Of a stretch of 64,000 nt of DNA, positions 25,005 through 33,692 are shown piece after piece. The stretch is from assembly GCA_022601535.1 (NCBI GenBank), contig JAJACK010000001.1:788893-852892 (forward strand). Direction: 5' to 3'. The stretch's first letter is position 1. Each line of letters starts with the position of its first letter. This DNA is from Chlamydiales bacterium (GTDB lineage Bacteria > Chlamydiota > Chlamydiia > Chlamydiales > JAAKFR01). The notes under the pieces were generated by a model. The model was not told where the DNA came from and searched no databases. It worked only from the letters and a program-made list of their open reading frames with translations. The position numbers and the translations under genes are program-made.

Positions 25005-26149
25005 TGTACAGGTTCCGGTAGTAAAGGGAATGGGCGTGGCCTAACTGGAGAATCAGACGTAAATAAAAGATCAGCTTCCCCCTCTGAATTGATCTTTCCA
25101 ATACGGACATATTTCCACAAATGGTTATTAAATAAATCGACAAAAACCATCCCTTCTGGGGCAAGGAAAGAGGTGCCTTTGATTGTTTTTTTGATAAGAG
25201 CAATTTCATCTGTTTCGGCACGTTCAACAGCTTGTTGCCAAATGTGAACTCCGATATAAGCAGCCTCCATTGGATCATCCAGACCTTGATCTTTTCCAAA
25301 CTCTTTGTGGAATTCTTCAATAAATGTTCGGTTTACCTCCGAGTCAATAGATTGAAAATAGTTCCAACACATATAGCTCCCCGCACACTCTTTGGTGATG
25401 TCATAGGTGGCGATCTCATTTGTTGTTAAGCTAGAAGAGAGGACGGGGGATGTCACTCCTTGCTTGTAAAGCTCCTTAAAAAAAGCTCGATTGGTATCTC
25501 CGTTGATGGTGTTTAAGATCACATCAGGGTTTGCTTTTCGGATTTTTTGAATAACATCCTCCACATTTTCCGTCCCTAAAGAGAGGTACTCTTCTCCAAC
25601 AACTTTTCCTCCAGTTGCAAACAGGATTTGTTTGGCAATTTTATTGGCAGTTTTTGGGAAAATGTAATCGGAGCCGATGAGAAAAAAGTTCTTCCCAAGA
25701 TGATCTAAACACCACTTTGTTCCTGGAATGATTTGTTGATTGGGAGCAGCTCCTGTGTAGATAATGCTTGAAGAATTTTCAAGACCTTCATATTGAATAG
25801 GATAAAAAAGAAGGTGTTGGTGTTTTTCGAAAATAGGTTTGACAGCCTTTCTAGAAGCAGATGTCCAACACCCAAAAACAACAGAGACTTTTTCATCGAG
25901 GATGAGTTTTTTAGCTCCTTTGGCAAATTCAGCTTCGGAAGAAGCTCCATCTACGACGACCGGTTCAATCTTTCTCCCTAAAACCCCTCCTACACTATTG
26001 AGTTGTTCGATTGCAAAAAGTGTTGCATCGACAACAGGTGTTTCACTCTCCTTCATCGTTCCGGTAAGGGAGTGCAAAATTCCCACTTTGATAGGAGGTT
26101 TGCCATGAAGAGTTCCAAAAAGAAGGAGGATGGTTAAGATTTTTTTCAT
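25001..26149 (-). CDS. periplasmic amide/branched-chain amino acid-type binding protein (UrtA/LivK-like)
   Basis: 382 residues. A signal peptide (MKKILTILLLFGTLHG) is followed by a type-1 periplasmic-binding fold: IKVGILHSLTGTM, VVFGCWTSASRKAV, FYPIQYEGLENSSSIIYTGA, DPMEAAYIGVHIW. These motifs match the urea/short-chain amide binding subgroup (UrtA, AmiC) better than leucine binders. No ABC permease or ATPase gene is adjacent. The only partner is the downstream histidine kinase, joined by an ATGA overlap. I infer that the protein delivers a ligand signal to the kinase rather than to a transporter. The ligand is unknown. Confidence 0.85.
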   Translation of the reverse strand: MKKILTILLLFGTLHGKPPIKVGILHSLTGTMKESETPVVDATLFAIEQLNSVGGVLGRKIEPVVVDGASSEAEFAKGAKKLILDEKVSVVFGCWTSASRKAVKPIFEKHQHLLFYPIQYEGLENSSSIIYTGAAPNQQIIPGTKWCLDHLGKNFFLIGSDYIFPKTANKIAKQILFATGGKVVGEEYLSLGTENVEDVIQKIRKANPDVILNTINGDTNRAFFKELYKQGVTSPVLSSSLTTNEIATYDITKECAGSYMCWNYFQSIDSEVNRTFIEEFHKEFGKDQGLDDPMEAAYIGVHIWQQAVERAETDEIALIKKTIKGTSFLAPEGMVFVDLFNNHLWKYVRIGKINSEGEADLLFTSDSPVRPRPFPLLPEPVQ

Positions 26150-26186
26150 CTATTTGTTTTTTTAGCAAAACTCTACAATAAATAGA
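26150..26186 (+). promoter_or_regulatory. 37-base divergent gap with a possible murD -10 box
   Basis: This is the whole space between the divergent binding-protein gene and murD. TACAAT at 26174-26179 resembles a -10 box; TTGTTT at 26154-26159 lies only 14 bases before it, shorter than the ideal 17. Transcription from this box would start about at the murD ATG, and no ribosome binding site is visible, so a leaderless mRNA is conceivable. The alternative is read-through or a promoter within the binding-protein gene. Confidence 0.25.
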
Positions 26187-27308
26187 ATGAAACTTATCAT
26201 GGGGTTTGGAAAAAGCGGTCAGGCTGTGGCCAACTACTTGAAAGACAAGGGAGAACCATTTCGCGTTGTAGAGGGTACAGAGGAGTGCGATTTTACAGGG
26301 ATTGAGAGTGTGATTAAATCACCAGGGATCCCTCTTAGGCATCCGTGGGTGGTTGGTGCAAGAAAGAGACATTTAAAAGTGATTGGGGAGATCGATCTTG
26401 CACTGGAGGAGCTTAAAGAGAAAACCCTTTTAGGGGTGACCGGTTCTAATGGAAAGACAACAACCGTATCGGCAATTGCACATGTTTTAGGTGAGCGAGC
26501 TGTTGCGTGTGGAAATATTGGGACCCCCCTTTTGAGTGTGATCGATCATCCAGCCGAGATTTTTGTCATTGAATTGAGTTCATTTCAATTGGAGACGATC
26601 GAAGAGAAACCCTATTTTCATGCAGCAGCGCTTTTAAACTGCACCCCTAATCATCTTGACCATCACGCCTCTATGGAGGAGTATGAAGCTGCAAAATGGA
26701 GATTAAAAAAATGTGTGAAGCCAAGAGGAGAGTTTTTCACTCAAAAAACGATTGAAAAAGTTTCTCAAGAAGGGTATAGAGGAGAGGCAGCTGCCCATGA
26801 TAGGGAGAATTTTGCCGCAGCTTTTTTACTTTGTCAGACAGTTGGAGTGACGCGGAAGGAATTTGATGAGAAGCTCAAAACCTTTCGGAAACCACCTCAC
26901 CGTCTTGAATGGGTTAGAACTTTTTTGGGAGTCGATTTTATCAATGACAGCAAAGCGACGAGCGTAGATGCTGTATTAAAAGGGCTCTTAGCAATGACAA
27001 AACCGGTGGTTTTAATCGCAGGTGGTGTTGATAAAGGGGGGGATTTCACAAAGTGGATTCCCATCTTTCGTAAAAAAGTGCGAAAAGTGTTTGCAATTGG
27101 CTCTGCATCAGTGAGAATTGAAAAGGAGTTAACACCGATCATCCAAGTGGAGAGAGAGGAGTCTCTTGAAGCGGCGATGGAAAAAGCGTGCCAAATGGCA
27201 AAAGAGGGAGAGTGTATTCTTCTTTCTCCTGGCTGTTCAAGTTACGATCAGTTCAAGAGTTTTGAGGAGAGAGGAAATGCATTTAAGACATTTGTGAATA
27301 GGAAGTGA
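26187..27308 (+). CDS. murD: UDP-MurNAc-L-alanine--D-glutamate ligase MurD
   Basis: 373 residues, shorter than the usual 430-450, mostly because the N-terminal Rossmann domain is compact (MGFGKSGQAVANYL). The ATP loop is LLGVTGSNGKTTTVSA, the middle domain has IELSSFQLETIE and LNCTPNHLDHH, and the C-terminal domain has FINDSKATSVDAVL, which identifies MurD. It adds D-glutamate to UDP-MurNAc-L-Ala. The binding-protein/kinase pair separates it from mraY. The next gene starts three bases after its stop. Confidence 0.96.
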   Translation: MKLIMGFGKSGQAVANYLKDKGEPFRVVEGTEECDFTGIESVIKSPGIPLRHPWVVGARKRHLKVIGEIDLALEELKEKTLLGVTGSNGKTTTVSAIAHVLGERAVACGNIGTPLLSVIDHPAEIFVIELSSFQLETIEEKPYFHAAALLNCTPNHLDHHASMEEYEAAKWRLKKCVKPRGEFFTQKTIEKVSQEGYRGEAAAHDRENFAAAFLLCQTVGVTRKEFDEKLKTFRKPPHRLEWVRTFLGVDFINDSKATSVDAVLKGLLAMTKPVVLIAGGVDKGGDFTKWIPIFRKKVRKVFAIGSASVRIEKELTPIIQVEREESLEAAMEKACQMAKEGECILLSPGCSSYDQFKSFEERGNAFKTFVNRK

Positions 27309-27311
27309 GCG

Positions 27312-27941
27312 ATGAGTCGAAGAGATACAATTATTATTGCAGTATTGGTCAATGCAGGACTATTGATGGTTCTTTTTGCAACGGCATTGAAGTCAGATGA
27401 TAAGAAAAAAGGGGAAGCGACCTCTTTTACGCAGCTTGCCCAAGCGCCTGTTGAGAAAGTGAAAGAAGAGGAAAGATTCAGCCCATATGTCGCAGCTCCA
27501 ACCTCTGCGGTTCCAACTTTAGAGACTATCACCGAAGAGATCGCTTTTGAAGAGCTTAACATTCCTGAAGTTCAGCCAGTTGCTGTTGAGCCTAAAACTT
27601 CTGAGATCAATTATGTCAGCGTAACTGTAAAGAAAGGAGACTTTCTCGAGAGGATCGCAAAAGCAAATAACACCACTGTTTCTTCGATTATGACCGAAAA
27701 TAAAATGACCTCCACTCAATTAAAAGTGGGTCAAGTGCTTCGGGTTCCCGTAAGACAGAGTCCACTTCGAGCTTCAACTCCCGCAGCTGCCGAGGAGTAC
27801 TATGTTGTAAGAGATGGAGACAACCCTTGGACGATTGCTTCTAAAAATCAAATTTCTGTGAGTGAGCTTCTACGTAGAAACAACCTCGATGAACAAAAAG
27901 CGCGTCGCCTTCGTCCTGGAGATCGTCTTAAAATTCGATGA
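27312..27941 (+). CDS. membrane-anchored protein with two LysM domains (NlpD position)
   Basis: 209 residues: a single N-terminal membrane helix (IIIAVLVNAGLLMVLFATAL), a Pro/Glu-rich linker, then two LysM domains at about 100-145 (VTVKKGDFLERIAKANNTTV) and 162-208 (YYVVRDGDNPWTIASKNQIS). LysM binds peptidoglycan glycan strands. The chlamydial gene at this place is often called nlpD, but I see no LytM/M23 peptidase domain, so enzymatic activity is unlikely. It probably tethers the membrane to septal peptidoglycan or helps an amidase. The stop overlaps the ftsW start (ATGA). Confidence 0.88.
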   Translation: MSRRDTIIIAVLVNAGLLMVLFATALKSDDKKKGEATSFTQLAQAPVEKVKEEERFSPYVAAPTSAVPTLETITEEIAFEELNIPEVQPVAVEPKTSEINYVSVTVKKGDFLERIAKANNTTVSSIMTENKMTSTQLKVGQVLRVPVRQSPLRASTPAAAEEYYVVRDGDNPWTIASKNQISVSELLRRNNLDEQKARRLRPGDRLKIR

Positions 27942-29101
27942 AAGCGCTCCTTCTTGTCACAACGGTTGTGATTTTTTCCATCGGCCTTTTGATGGTCTTT
28001 GACACCTCTTCGGCCGAGGTTCTTGACAAGCATCTTTCACGGAGTATTTACTACGCCTCTTCGAGACAAGTTGCCTATGCAGTCATTGGAATATTGATCG
28101 CTTTGCTTTGTTGGAGAGTGGGCTATGATCATTTATTGAAATTTTCTCCCTATTTTCTTTTGTGTGGCATTATTTTCTTAATCCTTGTCTTTGTTCCAGG
28201 GATTGCCCATCCAAGAAATGGAGCACATCGGTGGATTGGGATTGGAAACTTCACTTTTCAACCGTCAGAGCTGATCAAATTTCTTGTCCCTATGACATTC
28301 ATTGAATGGGCTTTGTCGCATCACCTTGCGAAGAAACCAATCACATTTTTCGCCTTTTGTAAAATCATGGCTTTTTTATCGCTTCCCATTTTTCTTGTGA
28401 TGATCGAGCCTGATAATGGAGCTGCAGCTGTCATTGGAGCAAATCTGATTCCTCTTTTTTTCCTCTGTAAAGTGAAGATGCGTTATTGGGCACTTCCCAT
28501 TCTCCTCTTAGTTGCAGTCGGTGTATTTGCTGCATTTCAGCTCCCTTATGTCCGTGGACGAATCGATGTCTATCTCCACCCCGAAAAAGATTTGAAGGGA
28601 AAGGGGCACCAAGCGTACCAAGCAAAAATTGCTGCCGGTTCTGGGTATTTGTTTGGGAGAGGGCCAGGAGGAAGCTTGCAAAAACTCACTTATCTTCCTG
28701 AGGCTCAAAATGATTATATAGCAGCTATCTATGCAGAAGAGTTTGGTTTTGTCGGCATGGTTGGTTTGATTTTTCTCTACATGCTTTTTGCTTTTGCAGG
28801 GTTTTCCATTGCAATGCGTTCTACCAGTTTAGCGGGGTGTTACCTGGCCATGACGATCACCTTCTTGATCTCCATGCAAGCGTTTTTAAATTTAGGTGTT
28901 GTTTCAGGTCTTCTTCCTAGCAAAGGGGTGAATCTACCTTTTTTCAGCCAAGGGGGCACTTCTCTTGTGACCAATATTATTGGACTTGTTATCCTGATGA
29001 ATATTACCCATGAGAAAAAAAGTCATCTTCAGCGCAGGAGGGACGGGAGGTCACCTCTTTCCAGCAATAACCGTTGCAAAGCAGTTAAGCAAAGATTGTG
29101 A
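27938..29101 (+). CDS. ftsW: SEDS peptidoglycan polymerase FtsW
   Basis: 387 residues, about ten membrane helices. Family landmarks: GAHRWIGIGNFTFQPSEL, an ATP-free extracellular loop with LPEAQNDYIAAIYAEEFGF, and SKGVNLPFFSQGGTSL near the end. Its place between the LysM gene and murG supports FtsW rather than RodA. It polymerises lipid II at the division septum with a class B penicillin-binding protein. The ATG overlaps the LysM gene stop by four bases. The frame continues about 90 bases into murG; the last 30 residues are basic and unlikely to be membrane-embedded. Confidence 0.95.
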   Translation: MKALLLVTTVVIFSIGLLMVFDTSSAEVLDKHLSRSIYYASSRQVAYAVIGILIALLCWRVGYDHLLKFSPYFLLCGIIFLILVFVPGIAHPRNGAHRWIGIGNFTFQPSELIKFLVPMTFIEWALSHHLAKKPITFFAFCKIMAFLSLPIFLVMIEPDNGAAAVIGANLIPLFFLCKVKMRYWALPILLLVAVGVFAAFQLPYVRGRIDVYLHPEKDLKGKGHQAYQAKIAAGSGYLFGRGPGGSLQKLTYLPEAQNDYIAAIYAEEFGFVGMVGLIFLYMLFAFAGFSIAMRSTSLAGCYLAMTITFLISMQAFLNLGVVSGLLPSKGVNLPFFSQGGTSLVTNIIGLVILMNITHEKKSHLQRRRDGRSPLSSNNRCKAVKQRL

Positions 29102-30038
29102 CATCCTCTTTGTTGCTGGAGGATTGTCTTCTTGCCCCTATTTTGATCAAACCCTCCCTTATCGAGAGATCGATGTGGCAACCTTCTCTTTTTTCAAGCC
29201 ACTGCAACTCTTCTTAGGTGGGATCAAAATTGCTGGAGGTGTGCAACAGTCGAGAAAAATTTTGCGCGAATTTAAGCCAGATCTCGTCGTTGGTTTTGGC
29301 AGTTTTTATACGCTCCCTCTCCTTGTTGCAGCAAAACTTGAAAAGATTCCCTTTCTTTTGCACGAACAAAATGCCCTTCCTGGAAAAGTGAACCGTCTCT
29401 TTTCCCGGTTTGCTGTGCAAACTGCAATCACATTTCCCAACTCTAAGCACTATTTGAAGGGGAAAACCACACCTGTTGCTTTTCCTCTTCGTAAAAATGA
29501 GGGAGGGGGAGCTTGGGAGTACTTTGGTTTGGAGAAAAAACCAACATTGCTAGTCTTTGGAGGTTCACAAGGAGCACGAATCTTAAATGAAGAGATCTTC
29601 AAGCTTGCTCCTTTTTTAACACAGTTTCAGCTCCTCCATTTCATCGGTAAACAGGGGGAGGAAGTGCTATTTAAAAAACGGTACAAAGAATTGGGGATCT
29701 CGCATGTTGTCAAACGGTTTGAAAAACGGTTTGATCTAGCAATGGAGGTGGCTGATTTTGCGATCTGTCGAGGAGGTGCTTCGACAATTGCAGAGCTGAC
29801 AAAATATGAACTACCCGCTATTTTAATTCCTTTTCCTTATGCGAGTGAGGATCATCAAGTTGAAAACAGTCGCTATTTTGTCGAAACCATTGGAGGAGGA
29901 AAAATGCTTCTTGAAAGTGAAATTGGAGCACTTGGAAAAGAGATCCCTCTTAACTTGGAAAAATATCGCCAAAATATGCGGCTTTATAAGGGAAAACATG
30001 TCTTTAAAGAATTTGCTGAACTGATTGGGGCTGTATGA
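29010..30038 (+). CDS. murG: lipid II synthase MurG
   Basis: 342 residues, GT-B fold. The N-terminus has FSAGGTGGHLFPAITVA, the conserved lipid I-binding loop. The middle has HEQNALPGKVNRLFSRFA, and the C-terminal domain FGGSQGARILNE, ICRGGASTIAEL and IPFPYASEDHQ. It adds GlcNAc to lipid I on the inner face of the membrane. The start cannot be later than the ATG at 29010, because the GGTGGH loop follows at once. It therefore overlaps ftsW by 92 bases, an unusually long same-strand overlap. The stop overlaps murC-ddl by four bases (ATGA). Confidence 0.96.
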   Translation: MRKKVIFSAGGTGGHLFPAITVAKQLSKDCDILFVAGGLSSCPYFDQTLPYREIDVATFSFFKPLQLFLGGIKIAGGVQQSRKILREFKPDLVVGFGSFYTLPLLVAAKLEKIPFLLHEQNALPGKVNRLFSRFAVQTAITFPNSKHYLKGKTTPVAFPLRKNEGGGAWEYFGLEKKPTLLVFGGSQGARILNEEIFKLAPFLTQFQLLHFIGKQGEEVLFKKRYKELGISHVVKRFEKRFDLAMEVADFAICRGGASTIAELTKYELPAILIPFPYASEDHQVENSRYFVETIGGGKMLLESEIGALGKEIPLNLEKYRQNMRLYKGKHVFKEFAELIGAV

Positions 30039-32242
30039 AAAAATACCATTTTATCGGAATTGGAGGGATTGGAATGAGTGCTTTGGCACACATCCTTTTG
30101 GAGGAAAAACAGAGTGTTTCAGGGAGTGACCTCAACCTTGGAAAGATGGTGGCAAAGCTTGAAAAAAAAGGGGCTCAGATTGCTCAGGGGGGGATTGCTG
30201 AAGATGCAACGGTTGTCTACAGCTCAGCTGTGATCGATTCGAATCCCGACTATAGAGCTGCAAAACAAGCAGGTTTAAAAATGTTGCACCGCTCAGAGCT
30301 TTTAGCGGAGCTAATCGAGGGTAAAACAAGTTGTGCAGTGGCAGGAACACATGGGAAGACAACAGTCTCTTCTCTACTTGTGCACGTTTTAATGGAGGCT
30401 AAACGGAGTCCAAGTTTTGCCCTTGGAGGTCTTTTAGGAGGGGATAATGGAAGGAGTGGGAAATCAGACCTCTTTGTTTTCGAAGCCGATGAGAGTGACG
30501 GCTCTTTTTTAAGCTACCACCCAACCCATGCGATTATTACCAATATTGAAGCGGAGCATCTCGATCACTTTGGAGATGAAAAAAGGTTGAGAGAAGCATT
30601 TGAACAGTTCTCTTCACAAGTGGGTGGGGAGTCTCTTGTGTGTGGAATTGATTACGGTTTTGAAGAACATTGTCCCTTCCGTATTTTAATGTGGGAGCAA
30701 AAAGGTTGGCAGTTGCAATTTGATCTTCATTATGAAGGTAAAATTTATTCCGAGATCAAAGTGCCGCTCATAGGAGAACACAACGTCTTGAATGCAACAG
30801 CTGTATTTGCCATGGCTTTGAAGCTCGGTGTTGAAGAGGAAAAAATACGTGAAGCTCTTTCCACATTTCCTGGTGTGACAAGACGGTGTGAACAAAAGAA
30901 AGAAGAGCTTGAAATCCTCTTTATCGATGATTATGCACACCACCCCACCGAGGTGAAAACAACACTCAATGCTCTGCGCGCTGCAGCTGCTGAACGGCGA
31001 ATTGTCGCTCTCTATCAACCACACCGTTTTTCTCGTACAAGAGATCAAATAGAGGCGTATAAAGAGGCGTTTGATGGAGCAGATCACACCTTTATCACAG
31101 ATATTTATAGCGCAGGAGAAACACCAATTGAAGGTGTGTCTGGAGAGGTCTTAGCAAAAAAGGTGGGAGGAACTTACCTTCCAAAAGAGAAGTGGCAAGA
31201 GCTTGAAAATTTCTTACGCCCGCACGACATCTTTATCTCGATGGGAGCGGGAGATGTGACAGATTTAGAGCTTCATCCACGCACTAAATACCGGTTAGGG
31301 GTTGTTTATGGAGGGAAATCGTTTGAACACGATATCTCAGTGACAACAGCAAAGTGTGTCATGGATGCGCTCGATACAACTCTCTACGATGTTGAGACCT
31401 ATTTCATCGACAAGGGAGGGAAATGGAATGGAAAAAATCTCTCTTCTATCATAGAGGAATTAAATCAGTGTGATGTTCTCCTTCCTATTCTCCATGGAAC
31501 TTATGGAGAAGATGGAAGAGTACAAAGTCTTTTTGAGCTGCTGGAAAAACCGTATATTGGCCCCAATTGGGAGGCGTCAGCTCTTTGTATGCATAAGATG
31601 CACAGTAAAATAATTGCCAAAGCAGCTGGTGTTTTGACGCCAAAGGGATTCTCTTTTCGAAGAGGAGAGGAGTGGAAATCTAATGTCGATGGTTTGACAT
31701 TTCCACTTTTTGTAAAGCCGAATCATATGGGATCGAGTGTAGGGATTAGCAAGGTGGAACGGTTTGAGGATCTGGAAGATGCAGTCGAAAATGCCTTTTT
31801 ACATGATGATGAAGTCTTGATTGAAGAGGGGATGCAAAATTGCCGTGAAATTGAATTTCCTGTGATAGGGAATCAACACGTTGTCGTTCCAAAACCTGGT
31901 GAGAAATTGGCAAATGGCGCTTTTGTCGACTATAGAATGAAATATACCAAGGGGGTATTGGAGGCGACAACAGAACCCGATTTAGATCCAGAAGTCTTAG
32001 CAAAGGGGAGATGGTATGCAGAGCTTGTGTATCGAAAAATTGGTTGCAGTGGATTTGCTCGGGTCGATTTTTTCTTAGATCAAAAAAACCAGTGGTGGTT
32101 TTTTGAAATCAACCCGATTCCAGGGATGCAGCAGCTCTCCCTTTTCCCAAAAGTTTGGAACCGGGAAGGGGTGAGTTATCAGAAAATGTTAGATCGAATG
32201 ATTATTCTGGGTTTAGAGCGGGAGCGACAATGCATCTACTAA
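30035..32242 (+). CDS. murC/ddl: MurC-Ddl fusion (UDP-MurNAc--L-Ala ligase and D-Ala--D-Ala ligase)
   Basis: 735 residues in two enzymes. MurC covers about 1-415: HFIGIGGIGMSALA, the ATP loop AGTHGKTTVSSLL, FEADESDGSFL and IDDYAHHPTEVKTTL. Ddl starts near residue 422 (LGVVYGGKSFEHDISV) and has the ATP-grasp parts FVKPNHMGSSVGI, GCSGFARVDFFLD and FFEINPIPGM. The fusion is a hallmark of Chlamydiae. It supplies both UDP-MurNAc-L-Ala and the D-Ala-D-Ala used by MurF. The Ddl metal motif has E-x-N-P-I-P instead of the more common E-V-N-T-x-P. Length is somewhat below the roughly 800 residues I recall for Chlamydia. Confidence 0.97.
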   Translation: MKKYHFIGIGGIGMSALAHILLEEKQSVSGSDLNLGKMVAKLEKKGAQIAQGGIAEDATVVYSSAVIDSNPDYRAAKQAGLKMLHRSELLAELIEGKTSCAVAGTHGKTTVSSLLVHVLMEAKRSPSFALGGLLGGDNGRSGKSDLFVFEADESDGSFLSYHPTHAIITNIEAEHLDHFGDEKRLREAFEQFSSQVGGESLVCGIDYGFEEHCPFRILMWEQKGWQLQFDLHYEGKIYSEIKVPLIGEHNVLNATAVFAMALKLGVEEEKIREALSTFPGVTRRCEQKKEELEILFIDDYAHHPTEVKTTLNALRAAAAERRIVALYQPHRFSRTRDQIEAYKEAFDGADHTFITDIYSAGETPIEGVSGEVLAKKVGGTYLPKEKWQELENFLRPHDIFISMGAGDVTDLELHPRTKYRLGVVYGGKSFEHDISVTTAKCVMDALDTTLYDVETYFIDKGGKWNGKNLSSIIEELNQCDVLLPILHGTYGEDGRVQSLFELLEKPYIGPNWEASALCMHKMHSKIIAKAAGVLTPKGFSFRRGEEWKSNVDGLTFPLFVKPNHMGSSVGISKVERFEDLEDAVENAFLHDDEVLIEEGMQNCREIEFPVIGNQHVVVPKPGEKLANGAFVDYRMKYTKGVLEATTEPDLDPEVLAKGRWYAELVYRKIGCSGFARVDFFLDQKNQWWFFEINPIPGMQQLSLFPKVWNREGVSYQKMLDRMIILGLERERQCIY

Positions 32243-32946
32243 AGCCAGGACCACACTACTCTTGGAAGAGGGTGATTTTCACTCTTTTTCTCTCTTTTCT
32301 TCCATTGACAACTCTCTTTTTTCTACAAAAAAAAACAGATCCTTCGTTCATCACCCGTATCATTCAAACAGGAGAACTTCCAACAGAATATTTAGCTGAA
32401 GTTTTAGAGCTCTCTTGTGACAAACCAACCCTTCTTTCAGAGTTTGATTTGGCCTGGGGGCGAGAAAAATTGTTAGCAACAGCCCTTGTCTCTGAAGTAT
32501 CGATAAAAAAAAAGGCTCCTGATCTTCTCTCTATCGACTACACTATTCGGAAACCTATTGCAGTGATTGGAAACATACAAAACACAGGCATTGATAAGGA
32601 AGGGGTTTTGATTCCTCTTCTTCCCATTCATTTCCCCAAGCGCCTCATACAAGTCATTCTCCCCCCCAAAAAAAGGGTTTGGGGAGAGCAGGTTGCTTTT
32701 GATCCAAATTTTCTAAATCCCTGTTTTACCCACCTAGATCTATCACATCCAAGGGAAATTGTTGCACATACAATCCATGGAGACCTTCTCCGGTTAGAAA
32801 AAAGTACACAACAACTTCCCCTTTATTATAAACTTCGAGCTGAGGTATTGAAGGGACCTTCGATTGTCGACCTTCGACTGCCCGATTGCGCTTTTATTCA
32901 GGAGTTTTGTGGATCACTATATTCAAATTCACTGGACGTGCGGTAG
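32230..32946 (+). CDS. ftsQ: FtsQ/DivIB-like division protein
   Basis: From the ATG at 32230 (after GGAGCGAC) the product has 238 residues: a short basic N-terminus, one membrane helix (VIFTLFLSFLPLTTLFFL), then a POTRA-like part in which KKKAPDLLSIDYTIRKPIAVI matches the V-x-R-x-x-P-x-x-L-x-I-x-V-x-E-R-x-P-I/V-A pattern of FtsQ. A downstream beta domain contains DKEGVLIP, like the D-x-x-G-V-x-x-P turn of the family. Sequence is highly diverged, as for other chlamydial FtsQ candidates. Overlap with murC-ddl (13 bases) and the cluster setting support the call. It would bridge FtsB/FtsL-type partners at the septum. Confidence 0.75.
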   Translation: MHLLKPGPHYSWKRVIFTLFLSFLPLTTLFFLQKKTDPSFITRIIQTGELPTEYLAEVLELSCDKPTLLSEFDLAWGREKLLATALVSEVSIKKKAPDLLSIDYTIRKPIAVIGNIQNTGIDKEGVLIPLLPIHFPKRLIQVILPPKKRVWGEQVAFDPNFLNPCFTHLDLSHPREIVAHTIHGDLLRLEKSTQQLPLYYKLRAEVLKGPSIVDLRLPDCAFIQEFCGSLYSNSLDVR

Positions 32947-33235
32947 CATCGACGAAGCTCGAGCTGTTGCAAAGTTACTCGTTGAAAAACAGCTTGTTGC
33001 TTGTGCAAACATTATCCCTTGGGTGGAATCGATCTATTCTTGGGATGACCAAATCGATGTGACTCAAGAATCAAAAGTCATTTTTAAAACCCGTCAAAAT
33101 CTTTTTGAAAAAGTTAAAACATTCATTTTACAACACGCAAAATATGAAGTCCCAGAGATTTTAGAGCTCCCCATCACAAGTGGAAATGAAAGCTATCTCC
33201 GTTGGCTTGACGAGAGCCTTGAAAAAAAAGTCTAG
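32909..33235 (+). CDS. cutA: CutA family protein
   Basis: From GTG at 32909, with GGAG four bases before it, the product has 108 residues, the normal CutA size. Landmarks are IQIHWTCGSIDEARAVAKLLVE, KQLVACANIIP, ESIYSWDDQI and KTRQNLFEKV, then YEVPEILELPI. CutA forms a stable ferredoxin-like trimer; a copper tolerance role was proposed in E. coli, but its function is unsettled. A longer frame with an ATG-type start at 32864 would add residues foreign to the family. It overlaps the FtsQ-like gene by 38 bases. Confidence 0.9.
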   Translation: MDHYIQIHWTCGSIDEARAVAKLLVEKQLVACANIIPWVESIYSWDDQIDVTQESKVIFKTRQNLFEKVKTFILQHAKYEVPEILELPITSGNESYLRWLDESLEKKV

Positions 33236-33283
33236 GTTTGCTTTAATCGTTCTTATTTTGCTTAACTAACAGGATTTAGTACC

Positions 33284-33655
33284 ATGGAAGAATTTGTAGC
33301 TTATATTGTAAAAAATTTAGTCAGTGTCCCAGAAGAGGTTAAAGTCTCTTCTCGCGATGAAGGGGAATATCTTCGAATAGAAATGCGCGTTGCCCAAGAA
33401 GATGTAGGGAAGATTATTGGACGTAAGGGGAATACAATCAATGCATTGAGAGCGATTGTCCGAACGGTGGCAACACGTCTTGGACGGCGTGTCCAGGTGG
33501 AGCTCCTCCAAGATGATAAACCTCGCAAGGTAGTGGCAGAAGAGGCAGAACCAGAAGCAGTTTCTACTGAAGAAACGGCGGCAAAAGAAGATGTCGTTGC
33601 TGAAGAGACTGCAGCTCCTCAAGAGGAAGCTGTTGCAGAAGAAGCAACTGTTTAA
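33284..33655 (+). CDS. KH-domain RNA-binding protein with acidic tail (KhpA-like)
   Basis: 123 residues. The first 75 form one KH domain of the KhpA/YlqC type: VPEEVKVSSRDEGEYLRIEMRV is not contiguous in the alignment but the GxxG loop IIGRKGNTINALR is clear. KhpA proteins usually end about here. The remaining 45 residues are almost only Ala, Glu, Val, Pro and Thr, with no basic residue after Lys-Glu-Asp, so this is a disordered acidic extension. It probably binds structured RNA. Neighbours are cutA and an anti-sigma-factor antagonist gene, not rpsP, the usual khpA partner. Confidence 0.8.
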   Translation: MEEFVAYIVKNLVSVPEEVKVSSRDEGEYLRIEMRVAQEDVGKIIGRKGNTINALRAIVRTVATRLGRRVQVELLQDDKPRKVVAEEAEPEAVSTEETAAKEDVVAEETAAPQEEAVAEEATV

Positions 33656-33692
33656 TAACGTTCTTGCTCTTTTTCTTTGATTGTTCATAATA

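Noticed and set aside
32864-32908. longer cutA with an upstream ATG
   Set aside because: The added residues are foreign to CutA; GTG at 32909 has a good ribosome binding site and gives the family start.
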